Assembly (NCBI GenBank): GCA_900109895.1
Contig: FOBR01000010.1
Coordinates: 109,741 to 173,740, forward strand
Length of the DNA: 64,000 bases
From: a bacterium A37T11
GTDB taxonomy: Bacteria; Bacteroidota; Bacteroidia; Sphingobacteriales; Sphingobacteriaceae
Direction of reading: 5' to 3'
The notes below the pieces were generated by a model. The model was not told where the DNA came from, made no database searches, and saw only the letters and a program-made list of their open reading frames with translations. Position numbers and translations under genes: made by a program. Below, piece by piece: positions 53,235-62,084 of this stretch (its first letter is position 1; the number at the start of each line of letters is the position of its first letter).

Positions 53235-54203
53235 ATGAACATCGCTAATATTATTTTAAAATCACGGCTGTTGCCTGCATGGATTTATCTCGCCGGACTA
53301 TTTTTACCCTTCATGGTATATTCACAAAAAACATTGCAAACAGGTATTTCATTTGAAAAGCGACTAACGTGGGATGCAATCCGTGAAAAAGCTAAACGAG
53401 AACAGAAATATATTTTTGTCGATATGATGGCCACCTGGTGTGTTCCTTGCCAGACCCTGGACAAGGAAATATACCAGCTTGACAGTGTTGGTCATTTTTT
53501 TGATAAGCACTTTGTTAGTGTCAAAATACAGTTAAACCGGACTAAAGATGATCCGGATGAGATAAAAGCCTGGTATGGTAAAAGCGAGGAACTTGGTAAA
53601 TTTTATGGGGTGAAGATCCTTCCCACGATGCTTTTTTTCAACCCGCAGGGAGAACTGGTCCATAAGATAGTAGGTGCACCCTATAAAGCAGCTACTTTTA
53701 TGAAAATGGTCAGAGATGGACTTAACCCTGATGAGCAGCTATATACTCAATTAAAAAATTATCAGAATGGACGGCGTGATACGACTTTTCTAAAAAAGAT
53801 GTCGTTGGGATTTGCACAAGTTGGCGATATTCCAACTGCTTCCCTGGCAGCTAATAGTTATATGCAGGCCCTCTCCCTAAAAGATCGGGTCAAGCCAGAC
53901 AATATTAGCTACATTTATCCCTTTATCAATACGAGCAAAGATGAAGGTTTTAAATTGTGTTTGGATTACCCCAACCAAGTAGACGTAGTGAGAGGAAAGG
54001 GGGGAGCCAACACCATCGTACTTTCTGTAATCAGAAAGGAAGGATGGCTGGATGCTCTCAAAGATTTAGACCATACCCCTGATTGGGACCAACTGGAAAG
54101 GGTATCGATCGTTAAATTTCCAAGCAAAAAGAAGCAGATTAAACAGGCTCTGGATGATGATCAGAAGAATTACTTGCTGCGGAAGAGCCGAAAGGGCCAT
54201 TAA
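53235..54203 (+). CDS. Thioredoxin-family protein closing locus 4
   Basis: A 322-residue exported protein with an N-terminal membrane or signal segment (LPAWIYLAGLFLPFMVYSQ). Residues about 40-160 are a thioredoxin fold: FVDMMATWCVPCQTLDKEIY with Cys69/Cys72, and the cis-proline loop GVKILPTMLFF. The remaining 160 residues are helical and of unknown role. It probably keeps thiols of the neighbouring exported proteins reduced. Its stop overlaps the stop of eda on the other strand by three bases. Confidence 0.88.
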   Translation: MNIANIILKSRLLPAWIYLAGLFLPFMVYSQKTLQTGISFEKRLTWDAIREKAKREQKYIFVDMMATWCVPCQTLDKEIYQLDSVGHFFDKHFVSVKIQLNRTKDDPDEIKAWYGKSEELGKFYGVKILPTMLFFNPQGELVHKIVGAPYKAATFMKMVRDGLNPDEQLYTQLKNYQNGRRDTTFLKKMSLGFAQVGDIPTASLAANSYMQALSLKDRVKPDNISYIYPFINTSKDEGFKLCLDYPNQVDVVRGKGGANTIVLSVIRKEGWLDALKDLDHTPDWDQLERVSIVKFPSKKKQIKQALDDDQKNYLLRKSRKGH

Positions 54204-54850
54204 ATGCTGGCGTGTAGCAAGCACGTGCGACTTCTTTCACTGAGCCAATCGTAATTTTCGGCATTTGCGGGTTTGTCAAAGAGTTTGGAACCTAGTCCAA
54301 CTGCGCTAACTCCAGCATCAAACCAACGCCTGATACTATCACGTTCAGGACTCACGCCGCCTGTTGGCATAAATTTGAGCCGGGGGAATAGTGGTTTAAT
54401 GGATTTCAGGAATCCGGTGCCTAGTGAATCGCCGGGGAATAATTTGATCAGTGGTGCACCAAGGTCTTCTGCCAAGCTTATTTCGGTTGGAGTCATGCAT
54501 CCGGGTATCCATAAAATACCTTTGTCAAGTGTTACCTGCGCGATTTCTGCTTTGACGATTGGGCTTACGATAAGTTGTGCTCCTGCATCAATAAACTTTT
54601 TAGCCCATTCGGCTGATTTTATCGTCCCGATGCCCAAGGTCAGCTCAGGAAGATGCTCCTCCGCATAGGTTTTTAGTATTTTAAAATTTTGAAGAGCCTT
54701 TTCACCACGGTTCACAAATTCAAACACCCGGATGCCTCCCAGGTAGCAAGCTTCCACTACACGGATGCAAGTTTCCGGGTCATCATTGTAATACACCGGC
54801 AACACCGGGTTCTCTAAAATATGATCTAATATCGTTTCCATTTTTTCCAT
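54200..54850 (-). CDS. eda: KDPG aldolase (2-dehydro-3-deoxy-phosphogluconate/4-hydroxy-2-oxoglutarate aldolase)
   Basis: A 216-residue class I aldolase that splits KDPG into pyruvate and glyceraldehyde 3-phosphate, the last step of the module here. Seen: FEFVNRG with the catalytic Glu, LGIGTI, the KLFPGD motif carrying the Schiff-base lysine, and the phosphate-binding FMPTGGVSPE. Normal length for Eda. It follows kdgK by 32 bases and is surely co-transcribed. An in-frame second Met (METILDH) three codons in is an alternative start. Confidence 0.95.
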   Translation of the reverse strand: MEKMETILDHILENPVLPVYYNDDPETCIRVVEACYLGGIRVFEFVNRGEKALQNFKILKTYAEEHLPELTLGIGTIKSAEWAKKFIDAGAQLIVSPIVKAEIAQVTLDKGILWIPGCMTPTEISLAEDLGAPLIKLFPGDSLGTGFLKSIKPLFPRLKFMPTGGVSPERDSIRRWFDAGVSAVGLGSKLFDKPANAENYDWLSERSRTCLLHASI

Positions 54851-54882
54851 TATTATTTAATATATTCATCATCCATCATTCA
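54851..54882. repeat. Short iterated ATTCATC/CATC tract between kdgK and eda
   Basis: The 32-base spacer is mostly CATCATCCATCATTCATC-like iteration. It recalls the repeat-only spacer before uxuA, but with a different unit. Confidence 0.4.
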
Positions 54883-55872
54883 TCAAAGAGACCCATCCCC
54901 AAAATCCCCCTTCACAAACAATTTCTGAAACCCAGCCGATGTAGCCGTTTCAATGACTTCCTGACCATTTTTTCCAATAGAGAGCGCATAGATTAATCCC
55001 GCCATAAAAGCATCTCCACTACCTATGCGGTCAATAACCCCAAAGGTTTCGTGTACCTCTGAGACATAATTAATTCCCCTGGTGTGATAGGTTCCATAAA
55101 ACAGGTTGTGTTTGGGGCTATCCATAAAACGGAACGTGTAGGCCACATGTTTGCACTGTGGGTAAAGTGCGAAAAGATCGGTAGCCGACTGGTTGGCATG
55201 GTCTGCATATTGGTTAACGGGTGTTTCCCGGTTCAATGTTTCATCCACGGGAATATTCAGCATCGTATTGGCAGCCCAAATATTTCCCATGATCACATCA
55301 GCATATTTTACTAATTGAGGCATCACCTCCTTGGGTTGCTTGCCATAGTTCCATAGCTTGTTCCGGTAATTCAGGTCGACCGAAATGGTGAGCCCTTTTT
55401 TATGGGCGGTTTCCAATCCTTCCAGGATAACCTGTGCCAAGTCATCATTCAGGGCAGGCGTTAAGGCGGTGAAGTGAAACCAAGAATGTCCTTCCAATAG
55501 TTTTTCCCAATCGATATTCCCGGGTTTAAGTTGGCTAAAGGCAGAGTATTTACGATCATAGACCACCTCTCCTTTGCTGAGACCATTGGGAGTAAGCAAG
55601 AAATAAAGCCCTATCCGGTCCCCTTCCCTGATACTTAACGAAGTATTTACCCCTAATCGGGTTAATTCGTTTAAGGCCTGATTGGCAAGTTCATTGTCCG
55701 GAACACAGCTAACATAACTGGCCGGAAGCTTCCAGTGACCCAAAGAAGCGGCGACATTGGCTTCTGACCCGCCGGGATAAATCGAAAGGTTTCCGGCGTG
55801 AATAAATTGGTCAGATCCGGCACTGAAACGGAGTAAAAGCTCGCCGAATAAAAGTATCTTCTGTTGGTCCAT
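54883..55872 (-). CDS. kdgK: 2-dehydro-3-deoxygluconate kinase (PfkB family)
   Basis: A 329-residue sugar kinase that phosphorylates KDG to KDPG with ATP. PfkB marks: GGSEANVAASLG near residue 34-45 for substrate binding, ISVDLNYRNKLW, and the second signature DRIGSGDAFMAGLIY with the catalytic Asp. Length is as expected. It is transcribed away from the SDR-uxuA-uxaC operon and shares with it a 200-base control region. Together with eda it completes uronate breakdown. Confidence 0.93.
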   Translation of the reverse strand: MDQQKILLFGELLLRFSAGSDQFIHAGNLSIYPGGSEANVAASLGHWKLPASYVSCVPDNELANQALNELTRLGVNTSLSIREGDRIGLYFLLTPNGLSKGEVVYDRKYSAFSQLKPGNIDWEKLLEGHSWFHFTALTPALNDDLAQVILEGLETAHKKGLTISVDLNYRNKLWNYGKQPKEVMPQLVKYADVIMGNIWAANTMLNIPVDETLNRETPVNQYADHANQSATDLFALYPQCKHVAYTFRFMDSPKHNLFYGTYHTRGINYVSEVHETFGVIDRIGSGDAFMAGLIYALSIGKNGQEVIETATSAGFQKLFVKGDFGDGSL

Positions 55873-56072
55873 GATGTGTATAATGACTATGATTTCTCAT
55901 TAAAGCTGCTAAAAGTAAGGATTAATATTAAATACACCTAATAGGGCAGCAGATTAATATGGCCGATAACGATTTCGTAAATTTTTTTTCTTGATTGGGG
56001 AACATGCTGTGATAATATTGATTAATATTGAAACCTATAAACCATAGACTGATAAAAAAAGGTATATATATA
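55873..56072. promoter_or_regulatory. Divergent control region of the glucuronate genes
   Basis: Three copies of GATTAATAT lie at 55920-55928, 55952-55960 and 56020-56028. A plus-strand promoter TTG (55991-55993), 19-base spacer, TAATATTG (56013-56020) fits the Bacteroidota form with one mismatch, and the third copy sits at its start point. On the minus strand TACTTTTA (55910-55917) could be the kdgK -7 box, next to the first copy. The copies are candidate sites for the LacI-type regulator encoded at 60996-62048. Confidence 0.45.
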
Positions 56073-56894
56073 ATGAGTGAAATTAATCCATTTTCCCTGG
56101 CCGGCAAGGTCATTGTCGTAACAGGGGCAACAGGCGTTCTAGGGGAGGCTTTTGTGTTGGCAGCAGCGAATGCGGGCGCAAAAGTGGCAGTTTTGGGCCG
56201 TAATAAAGAAAAGGCGGATGAACGGGTCAGTGTGGTAAGGGCCGCTGGTGGTGAAGCCATCGCCGTGTTGGCGAACGTACTTGAAGAGCAGGAAGTGATA
56301 AGGGCGAAAGAGGAGATATTGGCTGCTTGGGGTACTATTGATGGACTGGTCAATGCGGCGGGTGGAAATGTGCCCGGAGCAACAATTGGCCCGGATCAAA
56401 ATTTATTCGAGGCGCGGATAGAAGATACGAAAAAAGCGGTAGACCTGAATATTTTTGGTACCGTGATCCCTACGCATATATTTGGGCAGGTCATCGCTGA
56501 AAAAGGGAAAGGGTCTATCGTAAATATTTCATCGTTAGCTGCACAGCAAGCTTTAACCCGTGGTTTGGGCTATAACATTGCAAAAAGTGCTATAGAAGGA
56601 TATACGCGCTGGATGGCTGTTGAACTGGCGATTCGGTATGGCGATAAGGTACGCGTGAATGCCATTGCTCCCGGGGTATTTTTAACGGAGCAAAACCGGA
56701 CCTTACTAACCAATGAGGACGGATCCTTTACCGCCAGAGCTCATCAATTCTTAAATAATACACCTTATGGCCGTCTGGGCAAGGCCGAGGAATTGGGAGG
56801 GACCCTGGTATATTTGCTGAGCGATGCCTCAGGTTTTGTAACCGGAGAAACTATCTTAGTAGATGGGGGTTTTAACGCCTGGTCTGGTGTGTAG
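56073..56894 (+). CDS. SDR-family oxidoreductase, probable D-mannonate/fructuronate reductase
   Basis: A 273-residue short-chain dehydrogenase from the ATG at 56073; an in-frame ATG at 56028 adds 15 residues with no counterpart. Rossmann motif VTGATGVLGEAF, NAAGG, catalytic Ser in NISSLAAQQ and Tyr-x-x-x-Lys in YNIAKSA, C-terminal VTGETILVDGG. Between uxaC and uxuA the pathway needs fructuronate reduced to mannonate, and no UxuB homologue is present, so this SDR most likely takes that step. Assigned by context; SDR enzymes with this role are known in other bacteria. Confidence 0.85.
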   Translation: MSEINPFSLAGKVIVVTGATGVLGEAFVLAAANAGAKVAVLGRNKEKADERVSVVRAAGGEAIAVLANVLEEQEVIRAKEEILAAWGTIDGLVNAAGGNVPGATIGPDQNLFEARIEDTKKAVDLNIFGTVIPTHIFGQVIAEKGKGSIVNISSLAAQQALTRGLGYNIAKSAIEGYTRWMAVELAIRYGDKVRVNAIAPGVFLTEQNRTLLTNEDGSFTARAHQFLNNTPYGRLGKAEELGGTLVYLLSDASGFVTGETILVDGGFNAWSGV

Positions 56895-56933
56895 GTAAAA
56901 TCGTAAATCGTAAATCGTAATTCGTAAATCGAA
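56895..56933 (+). repeat. Intergenic iterated repeat, type A, before uxuA
   Basis: The whole 39-base gap between the SDR stop and the uxuA ATG is made of ATCGTAA units (four to five turns). The same unit codes for linkers inside the two fecR genes of loci 1 and 2. It fills the place of the uxuA ribosome-binding site. Confidence 0.7.
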
Positions 56934-58100
56934 ATGAGTATAAAATTGGAGCAAACGTGGCGTTGGTACGGTCCGGCGGATACGGTTTCTTTACAAGACA
57001 TTAAACAGGCGGGTGCGACGGGTGTGGTAACTGCTTTGCACCATGTGCCTCACGGTGAGGTCTGGCCGCTGGAAGACATTATCGAGCGTAAAAAGGTCAT
57101 TGAGGATGCCGGGCTGGTATGGAGCGTGGTTGAAAGTGTTACGGTGCATGAAGCAATCAAGACGCGTAGACCTGACGCGCAACGATACATTGATAATTAC
57201 AGGCAAACGCTAAAGAACCTGGCCTCACAGGGCATTACAACGATTTGCTACAATTTTATGCCAGTACTTGATTGGACCCGCACGGAATTGTTCTTAGAAA
57301 TGAGCGATGGTTCAAAGGCTTTATATTTTAATTGGAACGACCTGGCTGCATTTGATCTGTTTGTTTTAGAAAGGGAAGGGGCTGCGGATGATTATCCGGA
57401 GGCTATCAAAGCGGAGGCAAAAAGGCGCTTTGATGGATATACACCTGCTGAATTGGAAAAATTGAAGATCAACATCCTGATGGGTATTCCTGGCGAAAAG
57501 AATATTGAATTGGAAGATTTGCGGCAAAGCATCGGTATATATAAGGCCATCGGTTTTGACGGTTTGCGCAAAAACCTGATCTGGTTCCTGTCTTCTATTG
57601 CAGATGTTTGTGAGGAAAACGGTATACATATGACTATCCATCCGGATGATCCTCCGTATCCAATTTTGGGCCTTCCGCGTATCGCAAGTAATAAGGATGA
57701 CCTTTTGTACATTACCAAGGAGCTTGATAAGCCATTTAACGGTATATGTTTTTGCACGGGATCTTTGGGGGCTGGTGTCTCCAATGATATTCCTGCGATC
57801 TTTGATGCCGTGAAAGACCGGGTCTATTTTGCGCATTTGCGGAATGTGAAAAAGGATGAACAGGGCAATTTTTACGAGGCCGACCATTTAGGCGGGGATG
57901 TGAATATGTATGCGGTGATGAAAGCATTGGTGGCTGAAAATGCAACGCGGGAGGTCCCGATTCCGTTCCGACCTGATCACGGGCACCAAATGCTGGACGA
58001 TCTGGCAAAAACTACAGCTCCGGGTTATTCTGCCATTGGCCGGTTGCGTGGACTGGCTGAACTTAGAGGGTTAGAATTGGGTATAATGGGGGAATATTAA
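56934..58100 (+). CDS. uxuA: Mannonate dehydratase
   Basis: A 388-residue enzyme that dehydrates D-mannonate to KDG. Characteristic sequence: TWRWYGPADTVSLQDIKQAG at the N-terminus, GVVTALHHVP, metal-site residues in the MTIHPDDPP and CFCTGSLG regions, and FRPDHGHQMLDD. Length equals the E. coli enzyme within a few residues. It follows the SDR gene and precedes uxaC by 68 bases, in pathway-related order. Confidence 0.96.
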   Translation: MSIKLEQTWRWYGPADTVSLQDIKQAGATGVVTALHHVPHGEVWPLEDIIERKKVIEDAGLVWSVVESVTVHEAIKTRRPDAQRYIDNYRQTLKNLASQGITTICYNFMPVLDWTRTELFLEMSDGSKALYFNWNDLAAFDLFVLEREGAADDYPEAIKAEAKRRFDGYTPAELEKLKINILMGIPGEKNIELEDLRQSIGIYKAIGFDGLRKNLIWFLSSIADVCEENGIHMTIHPDDPPYPILGLPRIASNKDDLLYITKELDKPFNGICFCTGSLGAGVSNDIPAIFDAVKDRVYFAHLRNVKKDEQGNFYEADHLGGDVNMYAVMKALVAENATREVPIPFRPDHGHQMLDDLAKTTAPGYSAIGRLRGLAELRGLELGIMGEY

Positions 58101-58168
58101 TTTTAAAAGTGAGGTTCATAAATCTAAATGAAATAAATAAATAAATTTTAAATAAGCTATTTATCAAT

Positions 58169-59569
58169 ATGGGATTTATTGGGGAAAACTTTTTATTGCA
58201 AAGTGACGTGGCTGAGCAGTTGTATCATAACTATGCTAAAGACCTGCCGTTAATTGATTATCATTCACATTTACCCCCCGATGTGATTGCTTCAAATGCA
58301 AATTTTAGAAATATATCACATATCTGGTTGGCAGGCGATCATTATAAATGGCGTGCCATGAGGGCATTGGGTATAGCCGAGAAATACATTACGGGGGATG
58401 CTTCAGACCGGGAAAAATTTCTGAAATGGGCGGAGGTGATCCCTTATACACTTCGGAACCCCCTGTATCATTGGAGCCATATGGAATTGAAAGATCCGTT
58501 TGGCATTGATGAATTGCTGAGCCCGCAAAATGCGGAAGCGATCTACGACCAAACAGAAAAGCAATTACAAACACCAGCTTTTTCTCCGCAGGGGTTACTG
58601 AACCATTTCAACGTGGAATTGGTAGGAACAACCGACGACCCAACGGATAGTTTGGTTCATCATACACAAATTGCCAAAACCGATCTGAAAACAAAGATCA
58701 GGCCTTCATTCAGACCTGATAAGATCTTTAAATTAGCAGGTGGTGATAATTTTCGAGCCTATGTGGCGCAATTAGCCACAGCCAGTGGCCAGGATATTTC
58801 TGATTTGGACAGTTTATTGGTAGCTTTACAAAGCCGGATCGATTATTTTCATACAGTGGGATGCCGTATATCTGATCACGGTCTAAATTTTATTCCTGTA
58901 GCAACATTGGGGAAAAATGTACTGGAAAAGGTATTTAAAGAGGTATTGGATGGCAACGATTCAAATGCCTACCATACCGAAGGTAGTTTTACCTTTTATG
59001 TGCTTTTGGCTTTATGCAGCATGTATCATGCAAAGGGCTGGGTACAGCAGTTTCATTTGGGGGCCTTACGAAATAATAATGTACGGATGCTGGACAAACT
59101 GGGCGCAGACACCGGTTATGATTCTATCGGAGACTATACCCAAGGCGAAAGTCTATCGGCACTTTTGAATCAGCTTGAACAGCGGGAAAGCCTTACGAAA
59201 ACCATCATTTATAATGTTAACCCCGCCTATAATGCGGTGTTTGCGGCAATGACTGGCAATTTTCAGGAAGAAGGAATTAAAGGCAAAATCCAGTATGGAT
59301 CTGCCTGGTGGTTTATGGATCAGTTGGACGGCATGACAGACCAGATCAATATGCTATCTAATATAGGCCTATTAAGTTGTTTTGTAGGGATGCTGACCGA
59401 TTCAAGATCCTTTCTTTCATATCCCCGTCATGATTATTTTAGAAGATTACTGAGTAATCTGCTCGCAGAAGATGTAAAAAAAGGGTATCTACCAGCAGAC
59501 ATACCTTGGATCGGAAAGATCGTATCGGATATCTGCTATTTTAATGCAAAAAACTATTTTACATATTAA
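58169..59569 (+). CDS. uxaC: Glucuronate/galacturonate isomerase
   Basis: A 466-residue isomerase that converts glucuronate to fructuronate (or galacturonate to tagaturonate). IDYHSHLPP (His32, His34) is the amidohydrolase-like metal site; RAMRALGI, ELVGTTDDPTDSL and AWWFMDQLDGM are typical of UxaC. Full length. The presence of uxuA, and the absence of tagaturonate reductase and altronate dehydratase genes, point to glucuronate as the substrate here. Confidence 0.96.
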   Translation: MGFIGENFLLQSDVAEQLYHNYAKDLPLIDYHSHLPPDVIASNANFRNISHIWLAGDHYKWRAMRALGIAEKYITGDASDREKFLKWAEVIPYTLRNPLYHWSHMELKDPFGIDELLSPQNAEAIYDQTEKQLQTPAFSPQGLLNHFNVELVGTTDDPTDSLVHHTQIAKTDLKTKIRPSFRPDKIFKLAGGDNFRAYVAQLATASGQDISDLDSLLVALQSRIDYFHTVGCRISDHGLNFIPVATLGKNVLEKVFKEVLDGNDSNAYHTEGSFTFYVLLALCSMYHAKGWVQQFHLGALRNNNVRMLDKLGADTGYDSIGDYTQGESLSALLNQLEQRESLTKTIIYNVNPAYNAVFAAMTGNFQEEGIKGKIQYGSAWWFMDQLDGMTDQINMLSNIGLLSCFVGMLTDSRSFLSYPRHDYFRRLLSNLLAEDVKKGYLPADIPWIGKIVSDICYFNAKNYFTY

Positions 59570-59616
59570 TTTTCCTTTTTTCTTTTTTAATAATACCTAA
59601 TTTTAATACTGTAATT

Positions 59617-60993
59617 ATGAATAACCCTTCCAAAATTGGGAATTATCGCTGGACCATTTGTACACTGCTGTTTTTTGCGACGACAGTGAATTACCTGGAC
59701 AGGCAGGTACTTAGTCTATTGCACCCGACCTTAGAGAAGGAATTTGGTTGGTCAAATTCTGATTACGGGGCTATTACGGCTGCTTTCCAGTTTATCTATG
59801 CCATCTCGATGTTGTTTGCCGGGCGAATTATTGATCGTTTGGGAACGAAATGGGGCTATGCCCTGGCCTTGATACTCTGGTCATTAGGGGCGATACTTCA
59901 TGCGGCTGCAGTGCCAATGGGAGGGGGGCTGGTAACTTTTCTGGGTTGGCTGGGTATAGGTGGTTTATCGGTATCAGTCGTCGGCTTTATAGTCGCCAGG
60001 GCCGCGTTGGGCATTGGTGAATCTGGCAACTTTCCGGCAGCAATCAAGGCCGTGGCCGAGTATTTTCCTAAAAAGGAAAGAGCTTTTGCTACGGGCATCT
60101 TTAATTCAGGCACCAACGTGGGCGCTATTTTGGCTCCGCTTACGGTGCCATGGATGGAAGCCAAATGGGGCTGGGAAAGTGCGTTTATTGTAATTGGAAC
60201 TATTGGATTTATTTGGTTGATATTTTGGTTTGTCCTTTATGATAAACCAGAGAAACAACGGCGTTTGTCGGCTACTGAACTGGCCTATATCAATAGCGAT
60301 GAGGTGCCGCCAGAAGAAAAAAATACCTTGAACGAAGAAGTAGCCGCCGAAAAGGTTTCATGGTTCAAGTTGCTGGGCTTTAAGCAAACATGGGCTTTTG
60401 CATTGGGTAAGTTTATGACTGACGGCATATGGTGGTTCTTTTTATTTTGGTTACCGAGTTATCTGGATGCGCAATATGGGATGACTGGTACTGCTATTAT
60501 GCTCCCCTTAACAGTCCTTTACAGCATGACTATGTTTGGAAGTATCGGTGGTGGTTGGTTTCCGATGTATTTTATTAATAAAGGGTATAAGCCTTATGAG
60601 GGGCGTATGCGTGCCATGCTGATTATTGCTATTTTTCCGCTGGTCGTGCTCGCAGCACAACCTTTGGGCGGTATCACTTACTGGATCCCCGTCATACTGA
60701 TCGGTATTGGTGCTTCGGCACATCAAGCGTGGTCTGCCAATATTTTTACAACGGTTTCGGATATGTTTCCAAAGAAGGCAGTTGGCTCTGTCACCGGTAT
60801 TGGAGGAATGGCTGGGGGCTTAGGGGGAGTGCTGGTATCGCTGCTGGGTGGTAGCTTATTCGATCATTATAAATCGCTCGGGCATATTCAGACAGGTTAT
60901 ACTATTATGTTCACCATTTGTGCTACGGTTTATTTGGTCGCTTGGTCGCTGATGAAGCTTTTGGTGCCAAAGATGAAACTGGTAGAGATATAA
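59617..60993 (+). CDS. exuT: MFS hexuronate transporter (ExuT-like)
   Basis: A 458-residue major facilitator protein with about 12 membrane helices. N-terminal NYLDRQVLSLLHPTLEKEFG, the loop signature GRIIDRLGTKWG between helices 2 and 3, and ALGIGESGNFPAAIKAVAEY are typical of the anion:cation symporter group that contains ExuT. It should bring glucuronate, or similar uronates released by outer enzymes, across the inner membrane. It ends two bases before the convergent regulator gene. Confidence 0.9.
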   Translation: MNNPSKIGNYRWTICTLLFFATTVNYLDRQVLSLLHPTLEKEFGWSNSDYGAITAAFQFIYAISMLFAGRIIDRLGTKWGYALALILWSLGAILHAAAVPMGGGLVTFLGWLGIGGLSVSVVGFIVARAALGIGESGNFPAAIKAVAEYFPKKERAFATGIFNSGTNVGAILAPLTVPWMEAKWGWESAFIVIGTIGFIWLIFWFVLYDKPEKQRRLSATELAYINSDEVPPEEKNTLNEEVAAEKVSWFKLLGFKQTWAFALGKFMTDGIWWFFLFWLPSYLDAQYGMTGTAIMLPLTVLYSMTMFGSIGGGWFPMYFINKGYKPYEGRMRAMLIIAIFPLVVLAAQPLGGITYWIPVILIGIGASAHQAWSANIFTTVSDMFPKKAVGSVTGIGGMAGGLGGVLVSLLGGSLFDHYKSLGHIQTGYTIMFTICATVYLVAWSLMKLLVPKMKLVEI

Positions 60994-60995
60994 AA

Positions 60996-62048
60996 TTAAG
61001 GCGCTTTTTGAAAAGGATGGCTGGAACTCCGTATGTCTAAGCGGGTGGGAAGTTTGATGGTCTCAAATTCATCCGCCAATATACGCTTTCCTTGGTCTTT
61101 AATTAACATGATTAGTTTTTCGGCAGCTAGCTGGCCAATTTCATAGGCAGGTTGGTAAATGGTACTGAGGGGTGGATAAAGCGATGAAGCCAATTCGGTA
61201 TTGCTAAACCCAATGAGCGCAATATCTGCAGGAATTTGATAGCCCAGCTCGTGAATGATACCAATGCTTTTGGTCGTTATTTGGTCACCTGCCGTAAATA
61301 ACGCATGGGGTGGATTTGGGAGGTTCATAAATCGCTTAAGGGCTTCCCGGATGTCTTGCGCTAATTGGGAGGCACTGCTGTAGTTGCAATAACTTACGTA
61401 GGTTGATTCAAATGCGATTGAATGATCGTATAATGCCTTTTTATAACCACCGAGTCGTTCGGAGGTAATATTAAGCCGAATGTCTGAGTTGAGATGGGCT
61501 ATTCGGGTGTATCCGCATTCAATAAGGTGGTGGGTGGCCTGATAGGCTGCCTGAAAGTTATCAATACCTACTTTGTGGGTGTCAATATCATTGCTTAGAC
61601 GATCAAATAACACAATGGGTAGGGAGGCTCTTTGCAAGGCAAGCAAATGTTCTACATCAGGCGTTTCGCTGGCCGGTGAAATAAGCAGACCATCAATACC
61701 TCTGGCTTGAAGTAAGCCCGTACAGGCCTTTTCCTGACTATGTGATTCTTTGCTTTGCATGATAATAATGTTGTAGCCGTTGGCTGTGCAGACCTTATCA
61801 ATGCCATCCAGCATCTGCGCTACAAACGTATTATCAAGCGAGCAAACGACCACCCCAATTGACCCGGTTTTTCCTTCTTTAAGGCTTTGGGCCATTCGGT
61901 TGGGGTAATAATGGTGCTGCCTGGCGTATTCATTGACCCGCTTTTTGGTCTTTTCGCCAATCTCATAACTATCCCGCAAAGCTTTTGAAACCGTAGATAC
62001 GGATAGATCCAATGCTTTTGCAATATCTCGTAATGTCAAATGGACCAT
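60996..62048 (-). CDS. LacI-family regulator of the uronate genes
   Basis: A 350-residue repressor. Residues 4-25 form the LacI helix-turn-helix (LRDIAKALDLSVSTVSKALR), 40-60 the hinge (YYPNRMAQSLKEGKTGSIGV), then a periplasmic-binding-protein-like effector domain (GLLISPASETPDVEHLL; IVLFDRL; DIALIGFSNTELASSL). It is likely to sense KDG or a uronate and to act on the divergent control region at 55873-56072. Its target is inferred from position. Confidence 0.93.
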   Translation of the reverse strand: MVHLTLRDIAKALDLSVSTVSKALRDSYEIGEKTKKRVNEYARQHHYYPNRMAQSLKEGKTGSIGVVVCSLDNTFVAQMLDGIDKVCTANGYNIIIMQSKESHSQEKACTGLLQARGIDGLLISPASETPDVEHLLALQRASLPIVLFDRLSNDIDTHKVGIDNFQAAYQATHHLIECGYTRIAHLNSDIRLNITSERLGGYKKALYDHSIAFESTYVSYCNYSSASQLAQDIREALKRFMNLPNPPHALFTAGDQITTKSIGIIHELGYQIPADIALIGFSNTELASSLYPPLSTIYQPAYEIGQLAAEKLIMLIKDQGKRILADEFETIKLPTRLDIRSSSHPFQKAP

Positions 62049-62084
62049 GTTATCGGCAAAATTACATACATTTAATCAGATTTT

